From Stictocephala bisonia (taxonomy: Eukaryota > Arthropoda > Insecta > Hemiptera > Membracidae), in the NCBI GenBank assembly GCA_035578905.1, contig JAQJVL010001193.1, positions 170,482 through 234,481 on the forward strand: a DNA stretch of 64,000 nucleotides. The letters are read 5' to 3'. Below, in pieces: positions 36,573-51,869 of the stretch (its first letter is position 1; every line of letters begins with the position of its first letter). The translations under genes and the position numbers were made by a program. Below the pieces are notes generated by a model. That model was not told where the DNA came from. It did not search any database and saw nothing but the letters and a program-made list of their open reading frames with translations.

Positions 36573-38498
36573 TTATTACCAAGATCAAGTGTGACTTGGT
36601 TATCAGCTTGACCCAAGTTAGTCAATAATACATTATTACCAAGATCAAGTGTGACTTGGTTATCAGCTTGACCCAAGTTAGTCAATAATACATTATTACC
36701 AAGATCAAGTGTGACTTGGTTATCAGCTTGACCCAAGTTAGTCAATAATACATTAGAACCAAGATCAAGTGTGACTTGGTTATCAGCTTGACCCAAGTTA
36801 GTCAATAATACATTATTACCAAGATCAAGTGTGACTTGGTTATCAGCTTGACCCAAGTTAGTCAATAATACATTATTACCAAGATCAAGTGTGACTTGGT
36901 TATCAGCTTGACCCAAGTTAGTCAATAATACATTATTACCAAGATCAAGTGTGACTTGGTTATCAGCTTGACCCAAGTTAGTCAATAATACATTATTACC
37001 AAGATCAAGTGTGACTTGGTTATCAGCTTGACCCAAGTTAGTCAATAATACATTATTACCAAGATCAAGTGTGACTTGGTTATCAGCTTGACCCAAGTTA
37101 GTCAATAATACATTATTACCAAGATCAAGTGTGACTTGTTTATCAGCTTGACCCAAGTTAGTCAATAATACATTATTACCAAGATCAAGTGTGACTTGGT
37201 TATCAGCTTGACCCAAGTTAGTCAATAATACATTATTACCAAGATCAAGTGTGACTTGGTTATCAGCTTGACCCAAGTTAGTCAATAATACATTATTACC
37301 AAGATCAAGTGTGACTTGGTTATCAGCTTGACCCAAGTTAGTCAATAATACATTATTACCAAGATCAAGTGTGACTTGGTTATCAGCTTGACCCAAGTTA
37401 GTCAATAATACATTATTAACAAGATCAAGTGTGACTTGGTTATCAGCTTGACCCAAGTTAGTCAATAATACATTAGAACCAAGATCAAGTGTGACTTGGT
37501 TATCAGCTTGACCCAAGTTAGTCAATAATACATTATTACCAAGATCAAGTGTGACTTGGTTATCAGCTTGACCCAAGTTAGTCAATAATACATTATTACC
37601 AAGATCAAGTGTGACTTGGTTATCAGCTTGACCCAAGTTAGTCAATAATACATTATTAACAAGATCAAGTGTGACTTGGTTATCAGCTTGACCCAAGTTA
37701 GTCAATAATACATTAGAACCAAGATCAAGTGTGACTTGGTTATCAGCTTGACCCAAGTTAGTCAATAATACATTATTACCAAGATCAAGTGTGACTTGGT
37801 TATCAGCTTGACCCAAGTTAGTCAATAATACATTATTACCAAGATCAAGTGTGACTTGGTTATCAGCTTGACCCAAGTTAGTCAATAATACATTAGAACC
37901 AAGATCAAGTGTGACTTGGTTATCAGCTTGACCCAAGTTAGTCAATAATACATTATTACCAAGATCAAGTGTGACTTGGTTATCAGCTTGACCCAAGTTA
38001 GTCAATAATACATTAGAACCAAGATCAAGTGTGACTTGGTTATCAGCTTGACCCAAGTTAGTCAATAATACATTATTACCAAGATCAAGTGTGACTTGGT
38101 TATCAGCTTGACCCAAGTTAGTCAATAATACATTAGAACCAAGATCAAGTGTGACTTGGTTATCAGCTTGACCCAAGTTAGTCAATAATACATTATTACC
38201 AAGATCAAGTGTGACTTGGTTATCAGCTTGACCCAAGTTAGTCAATAATACATTATTACCAAGATCAAGTGTGACTTGGTTATCAGCTTGACCCAAGTTA
38301 GTCAATAATACATTATTACCAAGATCAAGTGTGACTTGGTTATCAGCTTGACCCAAGTTAGTCAATAATACATTAGAACCAAGATCAAGTGTGACTTGGT
38401 TATCAGCTTGACCCAAGTTAGTCAATAATACATTATTACCAAGATCAAGTGTGACTTGGTTATCAGCTTGACCCAAGTTAGTCAATACATTAGAACCA
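36573..38498 (+). repeat. 60-bp satellite array, about 32 copies
   Basis: The unit is CAAGATCAAGTGTGACTTGG, TTATCAGCTTGACCCAAGTT, AGTCAATAATACATTATTAC. Copies are nearly identical, with three main variants at one site (ATTATTACC, ATTAGAACC, ATTATTAAC) and one GACTTGTTT variant at 37137. A four-unit pattern (AAC, AGA, ACC, ACC) occurs at 37381-37620 and again at 37621-37860. An ACC/AGA dimer repeats three times at 37801-38160. The minus strand is open because the period is a multiple of 3, and would give a 20-residue repeat containing LLTNLGQADNQVTLDLG. That frame has no ATG and meets a stop at 38503-38501, so I do not call it a gene. Confidence 0.97.
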
Positions 38499-38529
38499 TT
38501 TCAGTATGTTCTTCCACCTACGCCGGAAA

Positions 38530-38840
38530 ACCTGATAATAACATTTAATTGTTTGGAACTGTAGAAAAGGGTACAGTGCTAAATGTAGTTGCAAAAAAAG
38601 TTGGGACTTTTGTTTTGTTCTCTTGTATGTACAAATTTTAAAGGCCAGTCGTGTTTTTGATGATGAATCACCAAGAGTAGAGGATTCCTTTGATACTAAC
38701 GAGGAGACAAGCGACACACCACTATTGACACAATTTATTTACACCCATTATGATGAAGAAGAATATCAAGAATAAGAAGAAAATAAACAACAAGAACAAG
38801 AAGAAGAAGTATTTGAAGGTTATGAATCAGGTGCATAAAT
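38530..38840 (+). pseudogene. Decayed cysteine-rich (CXC-like) C-terminal coding remnant
   Basis: One plus-strand frame reads NCRKGYSAKCSCKK. After a one-base shift a second frame gives LFCSLVCTNFKGQSCF, and the first frame resumes with DDESPRVEDSFDTNEETSD and an acidic tail. The Cys spacing recalls the CXC-type cysteine-rich C-termini common in uncharacterised insect proteins. Stops interrupt the acidic tail. The start and upstream exons are not found; the 60-bp satellite lies immediately upstream. Tentative. Confidence 0.4.
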
Positions 38841-42904
<4,064 letters not shown>

Positions 42905-43006
42905 GAATCACACTTCGTAAATGTGATGTAGGACATGTGAATCACACTTCGTAAATGTGATGTAGGACATGTGAATCACACTTCGTAAATGTGATGTAGG
43001 ACATGT
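42905..43006 (+). repeat. 34-bp tandem repeat, three copies
   Basis: The unit GAATCACACTTCGTAAATGT then GATGTAGGACATGT starts at 42905, 42939 and 42973; the three copies are identical. Unrelated in sequence to the 34-bp array at 23.9 kb. Confidence 0.95.
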
Positions 43007-43135
43007 GAATCCGTAATGGGCTTTGTTATTATCATATTTTATTCGAAGGTTATTTATTTTTCCTCCGAAAAAAATAAACTATATCTCATTATTCCCTAAA
43101 AACGATTTAAATAATTATTTTTCTTTCTTGAATAA

Positions 43136-43695
43136 TTATGCAGCCCAGCTACGTGGGAACAAATTGTTGAGGAGACTGTAGGCAATAGGTTCGATGAAAT
43201 GAAATGAAATGAAAAATCTATTTTTTTCCTCCTTATAACATATACAAAGAAATATATACAAAAATTCATGAAATTGGTTCCCCACATAGGCGGCTGCCTG
43301 TGTGTGGGGAAACGAGTCCAGAACAGTCGGAATGTTGTCGGCCACTACTACTAAATAACATAAAGAACAATATAACTTAAAACTAGTTTGATATAAAAGA
43401 ATATCATATATATGCATGCGCAATAAGAAGGGACAAATAAGCAATTAATATTTATTGTATCAGGAGCTATTATTAGTAGAGACTTCACACCCACTCACCT
43501 ACCATACAAACACACATTCACAGTCACATTTGCACTTACTCACATCACTCCCCTAGCACATACACAGACACACCCTAACAAAAGCACACACTTACACACA
43601 AACACCCACACAAGCACAGATGATTGTCGGTCCCCTGAAAAGGTGACCGCTCAATAAATGTCATTGGCGTCTTACTGAAGAATAATTAATAAACT
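43136..43695 (+). repeat. SINE copy split by a LINE 3' end
   Basis: The SINE head GCAGCCCAGCTACGTGGGAA through ACTGTAGGCAATAGGTTCGATG (43140-43195) and the SINE end GGCGTCTTACTGAAGAATAA with TTAATAA (43663-43690) match the 5' and 3' ends of the copy at 47728-48185. Between them lies the inverted LINE tail listed next. Much of the SINE body is missing. Confidence 0.7.
43196..43640 (-). repeat. LINE 3' untranslated end with (ATTTC)n tail, inserted in the SINE
   Basis: Read on the minus strand it starts in a GT-rich stretch (43640-43490), continues through ACAGGCAGCCGCCTATGTGG, and ends with a short spacer and CATTTCATTTCATTTC at 43215-43196. Only non-coding 3' sequence is present, which fits a severely 5'-truncated insertion of the same LINE group as 32.1 and 59.4 kb. 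Confidence 0.6.
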
Positions 43696-44513
43696 ATCAT
43701 AAAACGATTAGGATTGAAGAGAGGAAAATACCCTAACAAGAGTTTCGTTGTCATCGTTTGAACGGCTAAAATACTTAGGCATTATTTTCATACAAACATA
43801 CTTTTCAAAAAAGACATACAATAATTTTCCTTAACATTAGATACTTATTATGTGGTAAAGATATATATTATAGTTATAGGCTTAGTGAGGCCAGTGAGAT
43901 AATTTTCACTCCATTTCTAAGTCAAAATATTTGCCAGCAAAATTATCTTTCTTTAACACTTTCAAATGATATATTTGTAGAGTTAAGTTAGGTTCATGTT
44001 CATGTACATAGTAAATACTAATTATATGCGTTAGTGAAATACAAAATATAGTGATTTTATAAAGGGATGGGTGATCGATAGGATTGCAATAACAGCAACG
44101 ATCAAAATAATTGTAAACTATTTTTTTTTTACGTGGCAAACGAGTAATACTATTTAAGTGTAAACTTGCCATAAATTTCATCACAAGCCTCGTTTGTAAA
44201 GTCTACTTGCTACACGATATGACTAGCTTATCTGTGTTTGATAGTTTGATCTAAATAATAAACCCAATAGCTCAGCGCATAAGACAGTTATGTTTGAAAC
44301 TTATGATAATCAGAGGTACTTCCTATAATGTTTCATTCGTTGATATAATAAAAAATTAAATACATAGGTACATGAAATTTGAACAGTAACAAATTGTTTG
44401 AAAAATATATTGAGCGTAAATGAGTAGATTGTCTTAGAACATCTCATAATGACTTACATCAAAGTATGTAGCATAAATACATTTAAAAGGTATTAAGCGA
44501 TTGAAAACTGGGA

Positions 44514-44562
<49 letters not shown>

Positions 44563-45044
44563 CTTAATTACATAACATATTTAAAGCCCAAAACCTTTAC
44601 TTGGGAATATGAATAGTATTTGTGTTAGCTAAACACTGATATTCCAATGGTTCGTTTTATATTACATATTTTTCATACAAGCAATAAGTCATTGTCAACG
44701 TTCCTCTTGACACTTCATTTTAGATAGTAGATGGAGTGGTTGTATGATGTGTTAGACATTTTTACAAAATCAACTCATGCTTAAGACTTCAAATAACTTA
44801 CAGCTAATTGATAACTAAACAATTAAAACATAATATTACATACATTATAGTTTTATGAAATATAGTATTTTCCCAAAATAAAGTTAACATTTTTTAATTA
44901 AATGGAAAAGAGAGCATATAAGTCGTAAATAAACCAGAAAGTACTACTACATATATGAGTGTACTGGGACAATTTTAAGCTGACCATAAGAGAGAAACGT
45001 GCAAGAGCAAGGCAAAATGCCTCTTGTGCACGGCGCTTAAGGTT
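43696..45044. other. AT-rich sequence with (AT)n, nothing else recognised
   Basis: (AT)n lies at 44517-44557. A tRNA A-box-like word (AATAGCTCAGCGCATAAGAC at 44269) stands alone without a clear B box. Confidence 0.5.
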
Positions 45045-45325
45045 AACCTCGGACAGATGGTTCAATCCCAGCTTCATGTGCTAAAGGTTCTCAGTTCGAT
45101 CCCTATCAGAGTCAATACACTTGAGAATGATCAGCTGATAATCACCGGCTGTTCATTTGTTATTGGGCTATTAATTAATGACACTTTCTAAGGAATAGTC
45201 GACCTTAGTTTGTAACAATGACTACATTCGCTCATCTACACTCATCACATTCATTCGAAATCCATATTCGCCCACATCTTGACGATTGACGTCTTATGAA
45301 TAAATAAATAAATAAAAAATAAATA
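45045..45325 (+). repeat. SINE copy
   Basis: Two B-box-like words (TGGTTCAATCCC near 45058 and CAGTTCGATCCC at 45092) are followed by GGCTGTTCATTTGTTATTGG, AATAGTCGACCTTAG, TAACAATGACTACATTCG and the tail CGTCTTATGAATAAATAAAT. Order and sequence match the SINE at 24505-23947 (minus strand) and the 3' half of 47728-48185. It ends in an (AAAT)n-like run. Confidence 0.82.
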
Positions 45326-45483
45326 GATGCGAACACCTCTCAGGTACAAGAAGTTGCACTGCCTTCCACCAGCCCCTAGAGAAAGTCTCGCAGGAATTAA
45401 AAGCGTTAAATAATAATTCAAGTCCTTCAAGTAAATCTCCACCACAGTACAGCACCGAATGATCTTCTTTCACAGACTGTTCT

Positions 45484-46470
45484 GGAAAAGAAGAACGACC
45501 TGCTTTTAATTAGTGAACAGTATCGTGACCGTTCATCAAACGTCATGGTGCTGGCGAGCCTTTTTTTGGTTGAGTTGCATTTTATCTTCGTAAGCTTTTA
45601 TCTCGCTCCAAATGAAAACAGACAAGACTTTCTGAACAAGCTGGATATTATGGTGATTCTTTTCGCTCTCTCAGTGGAGACCTTATCGTCTCTGGAGACT
45701 TTAACGTGGCTGCAATCGAGTGGAGGTCGGAGTCGACGGATTTAAAGGGGACGCCACAATCTAGGAATGGCTGCAAGATTCAGCCTCGCCGTTGTGAACA
45801 TTGGGGATACTCCCACATTCAGACGGCCTCACTACAAACAAACTATTCCAGACATGACTATCCCGAAATCCCATCTGCTTACAGACATCTCTGTATGTTG
45901 AACACGGCAGGGAAACTTCTCGAGTGACTTTTGAAACCAAGACTCAGTCAGGCAGTCCAATAAGGTGGATCGACAGTACGGGTTTCGTTCCGAGTGCTTC
46001 ACACTTGTTGTGGTGAGACAGGTCGTAATAGACTCGGCATGGGATCGTTCACTCCGGCTGGTCACGATGGACGTGAAAAATGTGTTCAACTCAGCCAGGT
46101 GGGCTGACATGTTGACAGTCCTCACAGACGATTTCCATGTGCCCGCCTATCTCCTGAGAATGATTAAAAGCTATCTTAAGAATATAAGGCTTGTATATAC
46201 AACATCATACGGAGAACGCTGGAATGAGATTATGGCAGGTGTGACTCAGGGCTCAATTCTTGGACTGGATATTTGGAACATTGTATATGATGGAATCCTC
46301 TGACTGGAAATGCCTCCAGGATGCTATCTCGTGGCATATGCCGACAATATTGCCGTCGTTATTGCAGTGAGGAACCTCGAGGAAGCTCAAAGACTGCTGA
46401 ACCAAGCAGGTAATGTGTATCATTCTTACCTGGATGATGGACCATGACCTCAGTCTAGTGACAAAGATCA
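45484..46470 (+). pseudogene. R1-like non-LTR retrotransposon fragment
   Basis: An endonuclease end (VSGDFNVAAIEWRS, about 45690) is joined after an apparent deletion to RT sequence. The frame 45965-46303 reads QYGFRSECFT, LVTMDVKNVFNSARWADML, VPAYLLRMIKSYL and AGVTQGSILGLDIWNIVYD, then YADN where YADD is expected (46338-). These blocks are characteristic of R1/LOA-type LINEs. The second catalytic Asp is replaced by Asn, and several stops and frame changes are present. The element is truncated at both ends and not functional. It differs clearly from the Jockey-like copies elsewhere in the window. Confidence 0.85.
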
Positions 46471-47727
46471 TACTTATAACCTGACGAGAAGTATGATCTC
46501 CGTCAGTTGGCTTTACATAAAATGATTTAGTATATGCCTTTAAATCATTAAAAATTAATGAATCGTAAAACTTTGATTAAATCTACCTTTTACAATGTAA
46601 ATATCATGCTAACACATGTAAATTATATCTTAAACAGGGATACTGTATAAATAAGATTTGGCATATCTAATCTATCGGTCAGTAAACGTTTTTTCATAAT
46701 TTTTATAACTAAACTTCATATCTATTGATTGTGTTTTCATAGAATGTATAATGACGTTTTAGTTAAATAACGCTTAATTTGTACGTAAATATAAATATTA
46801 CGTTCAATTGATTCAACAAAGAACTGTCTATTTTTAATAACCCTAATATAAGTATCAATTTAACAAGCTTTCCAGCAACATCCAAAACAAGTAAAGGCAC
46901 AAAATGATTATGGTAGCACTAAAACGGACAAGTAAAGATACATACGAACATAGATAATCATCAATATTAATGTTTGAATTACGTAATTTACTTCCAACTT
47001 CGACTAACAGAGCTTAATGCCCTTTGATCAGAAATTAGGAGGATTTTCAACCCCCTCTTAAAAAAAACTAAAAATGATTTCATGTTATGTTGAACGTAAA
47101 AGTATTTTATTAAACACATTTTACTGACACATAAATTAATCAATTAACAACAATTACATTGGGTTAACTTCAAATATTCTTAGTAAAATATTAGTAACTT
47201 ATTTAGAATATTGATTTTATACTCTCATATTACATTACTTATTATTTGTAAGAAATTCCATCTATATTACTTAAATTTTGCATAGATAAGCTTAAGTATT
47301 ATATGAAAGTTTATTGAAGGTTTTAAAAGAAAGTTGCTCTTCTACATGCTATAAACAAAATTAACTAACATAAATTATAGCTTAAAAGCGTCTATATATC
47401 CCATATATATCCCATGACTGTCGGATATCACTTTATAGTTTTATAATGTATGAGCTATACATTTTAAGTTTATAGATATGTTTTTAGGGCGAATTTGTGT
47501 AATCAGTACGATAATGATATGCAAAGAGTCAATACAGAAATAAGTACGTTAAACAGGAAAACAAGTACACTGTAAGTACAAAAAGTACAAGTATTTAATT
47601 AATCTATTTTAGTGAAACAATTTGTCCGATCTCAGACCAGAAGGATTCATTGTGGTATTATTCAATAATGACTACGTAAAAGAATATTCTTAAAGAGTTT
47701 TCATTTTATAATAGTGAGAAAATAGTC
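46471..47727. other. AT-rich sequence, nothing recognised
   Basis: No supported gene or repeat. Confidence 0.5.
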
Positions 47728-48185
47728 GGCATTAGCGGCACAGTGCTGCAGCCCAGCTATTTGGGACAAAGTGTTAAGGAGATTGTAGGCGATAGGTTCC
47801 ATGCTCGGTCCTCTTAATACCGGCACGACGTTCTCTCAGAAGTTGCCATTGACGTGGATACTGCTAGACACGTCTTGGGTGTCCATATTGGATGCTGGTC
47901 AAGGTTCAGATGCCTTGTAGGGAAGGAAACTGAGTGTCAGGCTTGTAAGTTAGTTAAAAATCAGACCAACACTTTGTGGTTCGGATTACCGTACAGCTGT
48001 GGGCCCCTTAGTTGCACTGGCTATTGGGATAGTAATAAATAGCTATTTCTGAGGAACAGTTGACCTTAGTTAGTAACAATGACTACACTCGTACATCTAC
48101 ATTCATCACACTCATTTGCCACTCATATTCGTCCATATCTTGATAATCAGCGTCTTACTAATGAATAATTAATAACAATAAATAT
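47728..48185 (+). repeat. tRNA-derived SINE, most complete copy (about 458 bp)
   Basis: The head TTAGCGGCACAGTGCTGCAG (A-box-like) is followed by a stretch ending GGCGATAGGTTCCATGC (B-box-like). A GC-richer body contains GTGTCAGGCTTGTAAG. Then come GACCTTAGTTAGTAACAATG, a segment with CATTCATCACACTCATTTG, and the end GCGTCTTACTAATGAATAAT. Head and tail are shared with copies at 33833, 43136 and, for the tail, 45045 and 23947. The frame at 47854-48042 within it is not a gene. Confidence 0.85.
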
Positions 48186-48734
48186 GGTATAAGAAAAGCT
48201 TCTATTTATTAAGTATTGATTATGGATGGAATAACATTTAGGCAATATATATATATAACAATAATGGTCAGACTAAATAACACAAGAAGTGAAGTGGCTC
48301 AACCAAGTTTTATCATGATTAAATATTGCACTGTCTAGCAGACATACTGCAATAATTAATAATAAACTAATGTTATTGGAAACAATGAAACTTAAATTTT
48401 TCTCAAGGTCGAGATGGAACATCACCTGTTAAAGGTATAGGCTACTAAAATGTATTTAGAAGCCTATACCTTATATCAAATTGGGAAGAATCATCTTGAA
48501 ACATACAAATTATTACAACTAATTATGTGGTTGAAATGCAGATGGCAAAAGTAAATTGTTGAACATGAATCCTAATATAAAAAAATATCATTTAACAATA
48601 TTTATGAACCAAAATTATAAATAGTAGTAAAATATAATATTACATTTATTGTAATAAAATCTTAAAATATCAGGATCCTTGAGTTAATTACAATTTAATA
48701 TTTATATTACTTAGTTTTCCTAAAATGTTCTGGG
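48186..48734. other. AT-rich sequence, nothing recognised
   Basis: No supported feature beyond a short (AT)n near 48247. Confidence 0.5.
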
Positions 48735-48758
48735 GTGTGCAATTTCATTAAATGTTTA

Positions 48759-48944
48759 TTTGTCTCATTTAGTTGTTCTTATTGCATTACGGTTGAGAGA
48801 ACCGTGTTTGGAACAGGTAATACACGTCCGGCTTTACCGGATATTAGCTCCTACAGGAAGCCAGTCACCGATCCTTCTGACAAGATAGGTAAAGAAGGCC
48901 TTAGTTGTATTAGTGAGAGTAGACTGTCATTATTGCTACAGTAA
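48759..48944 (+). other. Possible coding exon, unidentified
   Basis: A stretch of higher GC inside AT-rich sequence reads RTVFGTGNTRPALPDISSYR, then a further 25 codons to TAA at 48942. A pyrimidine-rich CATTTAG at about 48766-48772 could be a splice acceptor. No family is recognised and no neighbouring exon is found. It could equally be part of an unrecognised repeat. Confidence 0.25.
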
Positions 48945-49642
48945 ATAAGTACATTCAGCCCAGTACATTATTGTTTTATATATAACTATTGCATTTGAAG
49001 TTATGTCCGCGGGTATCTCATTCTAAAAGGTTTTTACTGTATATAAACAGTAGACGGACTCTATTTGTGAGGTAGGGAAGTATAATTTCACTTATTATAC
49101 TTAGAATATGATTTTGATTAAAATTATGTTTCTGTGCATACTACAGTATTTTAAACAATAATTTTAAAATATTATATAAATTGGAACTGTAACCACCAGT
49201 GAGAGGCAATTTAATTATTTCATCCTTATCAAAAAAAGTACACCATTACTATAGTATCTGAGGATTATATTTCATAAAAAAAACAACCCATAAATGTTTA
49301 GAAAAAACATAGTATTATTAATTATTTTGTGTAGTAGCTGTTATAGCTGGGAGATAACACATTTGTGACGGTCCATCTACCAGTTTGTTGCTCGTTTTGA
49401 ACTACCCAGGAGATACGTACAGCTTTAAAGATTTTCTGTGGATTGTGCCGGTGCTGTGCAATATAGCTTCTCGAGAAAAAAGACGTCAGGAGGCACTAAA
49501 TTAACAATTCAATAAGATCTTGAATGCCTCGCACCTCCTCATTACCGAGGATCTGCCAGGTCAGAACGGTCACTTGAAGTCTCGAAACCTACCTCTACGT
49601 ACTGCTTACCAGTTACAGTTCGAATAAAACTGGAAAGGGATT

Positions 49643-50504
49643 GGGGTTGTGGTGCGGCGGGGGAACGGAGTTGCCAGATTGAACGCTGCCACTTGGTCTC
49701 ACTAGAACAACAACTGGTCCTACCACACTCCCCGCATAGTTATATGAGTACCGGTGTGACAATACCTAGCGGTTATTCCTAGAACCCATTCCACCGTCGT
49801 ATCCATGCAGATTTAACTGTCAAACAAGCCTAAATAATATGATTAGTGTTTTTAAACATTTAATTAGGATACAAATAAAGGATTTATAATAAAAGTACAC
49901 ATTTGAAGTAATAGCGGTCAATTATATTTAATATAAAAAATACCAAAAAAAATGGAAACACTACAGATAAATAACAAGATTTTATTATTTTATGTAAATG
50001 AATCCATATGATTGTACATTTAAGTAAATCGTTAAGTTATTCCTGTATAGTGGAAATCACAAATAGAATAAAAACAGCAGTTTAACAATTGGCTCAGAGA
50101 TTTTTATACAGTTTTAACACATTTAAAAATAAAAACCCATTTCTCATTGACTAATGACAATCAAAGGAGAGGATGTATTAAGCCTGTAAGAAGATTTTTT
50201 TTTTTTTAATATTCATAGTGAAATAAGGGATATTGTGAACAGTAAAAAAGTCAAGCAATTTTGATTAAATATCCATTAAAGCCATAGAAGAGGCTAATAT
50301 ATTAAATTAACTGAAATTAAAGAAGATATTTTAAGAATATATAAACATTTGGTGAGATCAACCCTTTATTACTACTGCACTTACAACAGCAAATAGCCAT
50401 TTTGATTCACCGGAAGAACCAGCCAATAATGAGACTTGTGTATTTACCCATTGTTAGCCGGAGCAAATTAAACTCCATTCGAATAACTAATTGAGAATTT
50501 TTTT
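49643..50504. other. Non-coding part of the Sailor-like element
   Basis: About 860 bp between the left terminus and the inserted LINE. No recognisable coding sequence; a T run at 50198-50208 is the only simple feature. Confidence 0.5.
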
Positions 50505-51794
50505 TTTTTTAAATCTTACCTTCAAAACCGTCGCCAGAAGGTGTTCCTGCAGGGACAGTGGTCTGAGGAAATGAAGGTGGAATGGGGGGTGCCTCAGGGC
50601 TCCGTATTGGGCCCACTTCTTTTTTTGATATGTATTAATGACTTACCTCTTTCTGTAAACTGCAGATCACTGCTCTATGCAGACGATACTACTTTCGTAA
50701 ACATCTCAAGTAGTTTTGACCAACTTATTGAGAACACCAAAAATACATTACTCACAGCTTCTGAGTGGTTTCTTTCAAATGGTTTCCTTTTAAATGAAGA
50801 GAAAACTAAACAAATTATATTTAGCTTAAGATCAGTAGACAGTGAAAAAGGCATAGTAGATAAAATTGAAAAAGTCATGAGCATAAAGTTTTTAGGAATA
50901 CACTTTGATCATCAATTAACATGGGGACCTCATATAGATTATTTAACAACTAAGTTGTCAAGCATTATATATTTGATAAGACGTCTCACGTTTTGTGTTA
51001 GTAGCAATTATGTAAGGTATGCATACTTTGCATATTTTCAATCTCTAATTAGATATGGGCTTATTCTGTGGGGTAACTGTAGCAGAGTGTCTGAAGTTTT
51101 GATCCTTCAAAAAAAGATAATTCGAATAATTACGAATTCAGACCTATTAGAACACTGTAAGCCTCTGTTTATTCTCACAAAAGTTCAAACAGTCATAAAC
51201 CTATATCTGTTTGACATAGTACAATATACTTTTAGTCATCAAGAGTACATACACGTGAGACAAAATTCTAATTATGAAACCCGTAACAACAATAAAGCTA
51301 CTGTTGGTTTTCATAGGTTGAATAAAAGCTTATCCAGTCACCCGGTGATCTCAATCAAAGTATACAACAAAGTTATACATTTAATTAATAAGTATTCACC
51401 GAAAGAGTTTAAATGTAAGTTTTACTACTGGTTACTCAATAACCCCTTTTACTCAATTAACGAATTTCTGAGTTTGGGTTTAATTGAATTTTAATCTTAT
51501 ATTTAGATTTCATTAAAAGTATTTCATGTTCTCGATGTTTTATCTATGGTCCTTGCTCTATTTACCTTGTTATTAATTGTATCATTCCTAGTATTATTTT
51601 ATTATTTAAACTTTGTTGTAAAAATAATATTCATGTACATACATAGTAGGTTCTGTTGTTTTGCTTGTAATTATAAATGCCTGCCCTAAATTTATTTTAA
51701 ATGTACTTAGATTAAGATAGTATTAGTACCGACTTGGCATTTAGCTGTAAAATGACGTTGTCAATGCTGTACCACAGTTTTACGACAATAAAGG

Positions 51795-51817
<23 letters not shown>
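50505..51817 (+). mobile_element. 5'-truncated LINE inserted in the Sailor-like element
   Basis: It begins just after a T-rich run near 50500, inside the RT domain. It contains one long open frame (50541-51494), a 3' untranslated region, an AATAAA at 51787 and an (ATT)n tail at 51793-51817 running into (AT)n. Its open frame is unbroken, which suggests it is younger than most LINE copies in the window. Confidence 0.85.
50541..51494 (+). CDS. Reverse transcriptase C-terminal part, open frame of 317 aa
   Basis: Codes the RT palm from VEWGVPQGSVLGPLLFLICI onward, through LLYADDTTFV (YADD intact), LNEEKTKQIIFSL and IKFLGIHFDHQLTWGPHIDY. The thumb/connection follows with FAYFQSLIRYGLILWGNCS and ILQKKIIRIITNS, then a Jockey/CR1-type C-terminus ending at TAA. 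The endonuclease and RT fingers are missing because of 5' truncation; coding similarity starts a few codons before the ATG. It cannot support retrotransposition alone. No frameshift or stop lies inside the frame. Confidence 0.88.
   Translation: MFLQGQWSEEMKVEWGVPQGSVLGPLLFLICINDLPLSVNCRSLLYADDTTFVNISSSFDQLIENTKNTLLTASEWFLSNGFLLNEEKTKQIIFSLRSVDSEKGIVDKIEKVMSIKFLGIHFDHQLTWGPHIDYLTTKLSSIIYLIRRLTFCVSSNYVRYAYFAYFQSLIRYGLILWGNCSRVSEVLILQKKIIRIITNSDLLEHCKPLFILTKVQTVINLYLFDIVQYTFSHQEYIHVRQNSNYETRNNNKATVGFHRLNKSLSSHPVISIKVYNKVIHLINKYSPKEFKCKFYYWLLNNPFYSINEFLSLGLIEF

Positions 51818-51866
<49 letters not shown>
51793..51866. repeat. (ATT)n then (AT)n
   Basis: Eight ATT units form the LINE tail and grade into about 48 bp of AT. 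Confidence 0.95.

Positions 51867-51869
<3 letters not shown>

Noticed and set aside
36533..38485. 650-residue open frame on the minus strand over the 60-bp array
   Set aside because: It is open because the period is divisible by three. It starts at a TTG, has no ATG, and is closed upstream by a stop at 38503-38501. No domain outside the repeat is attached.
43136..43444. 102-codon minus-strand frame with hydrophobic segments
   Set aside because: It covers the LINE 3' untranslated end and SINE head, which are non-coding repeats.
44269..44288. Isolated tRNA A-box-like word
   Set aside because: No B box or body follows, so it is probably chance.
47854..48042. 62-codon frame with a plausible composition
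   Set aside because: It lies wholly inside a SINE copy and is not conserved in the copy at 33.8 kb.
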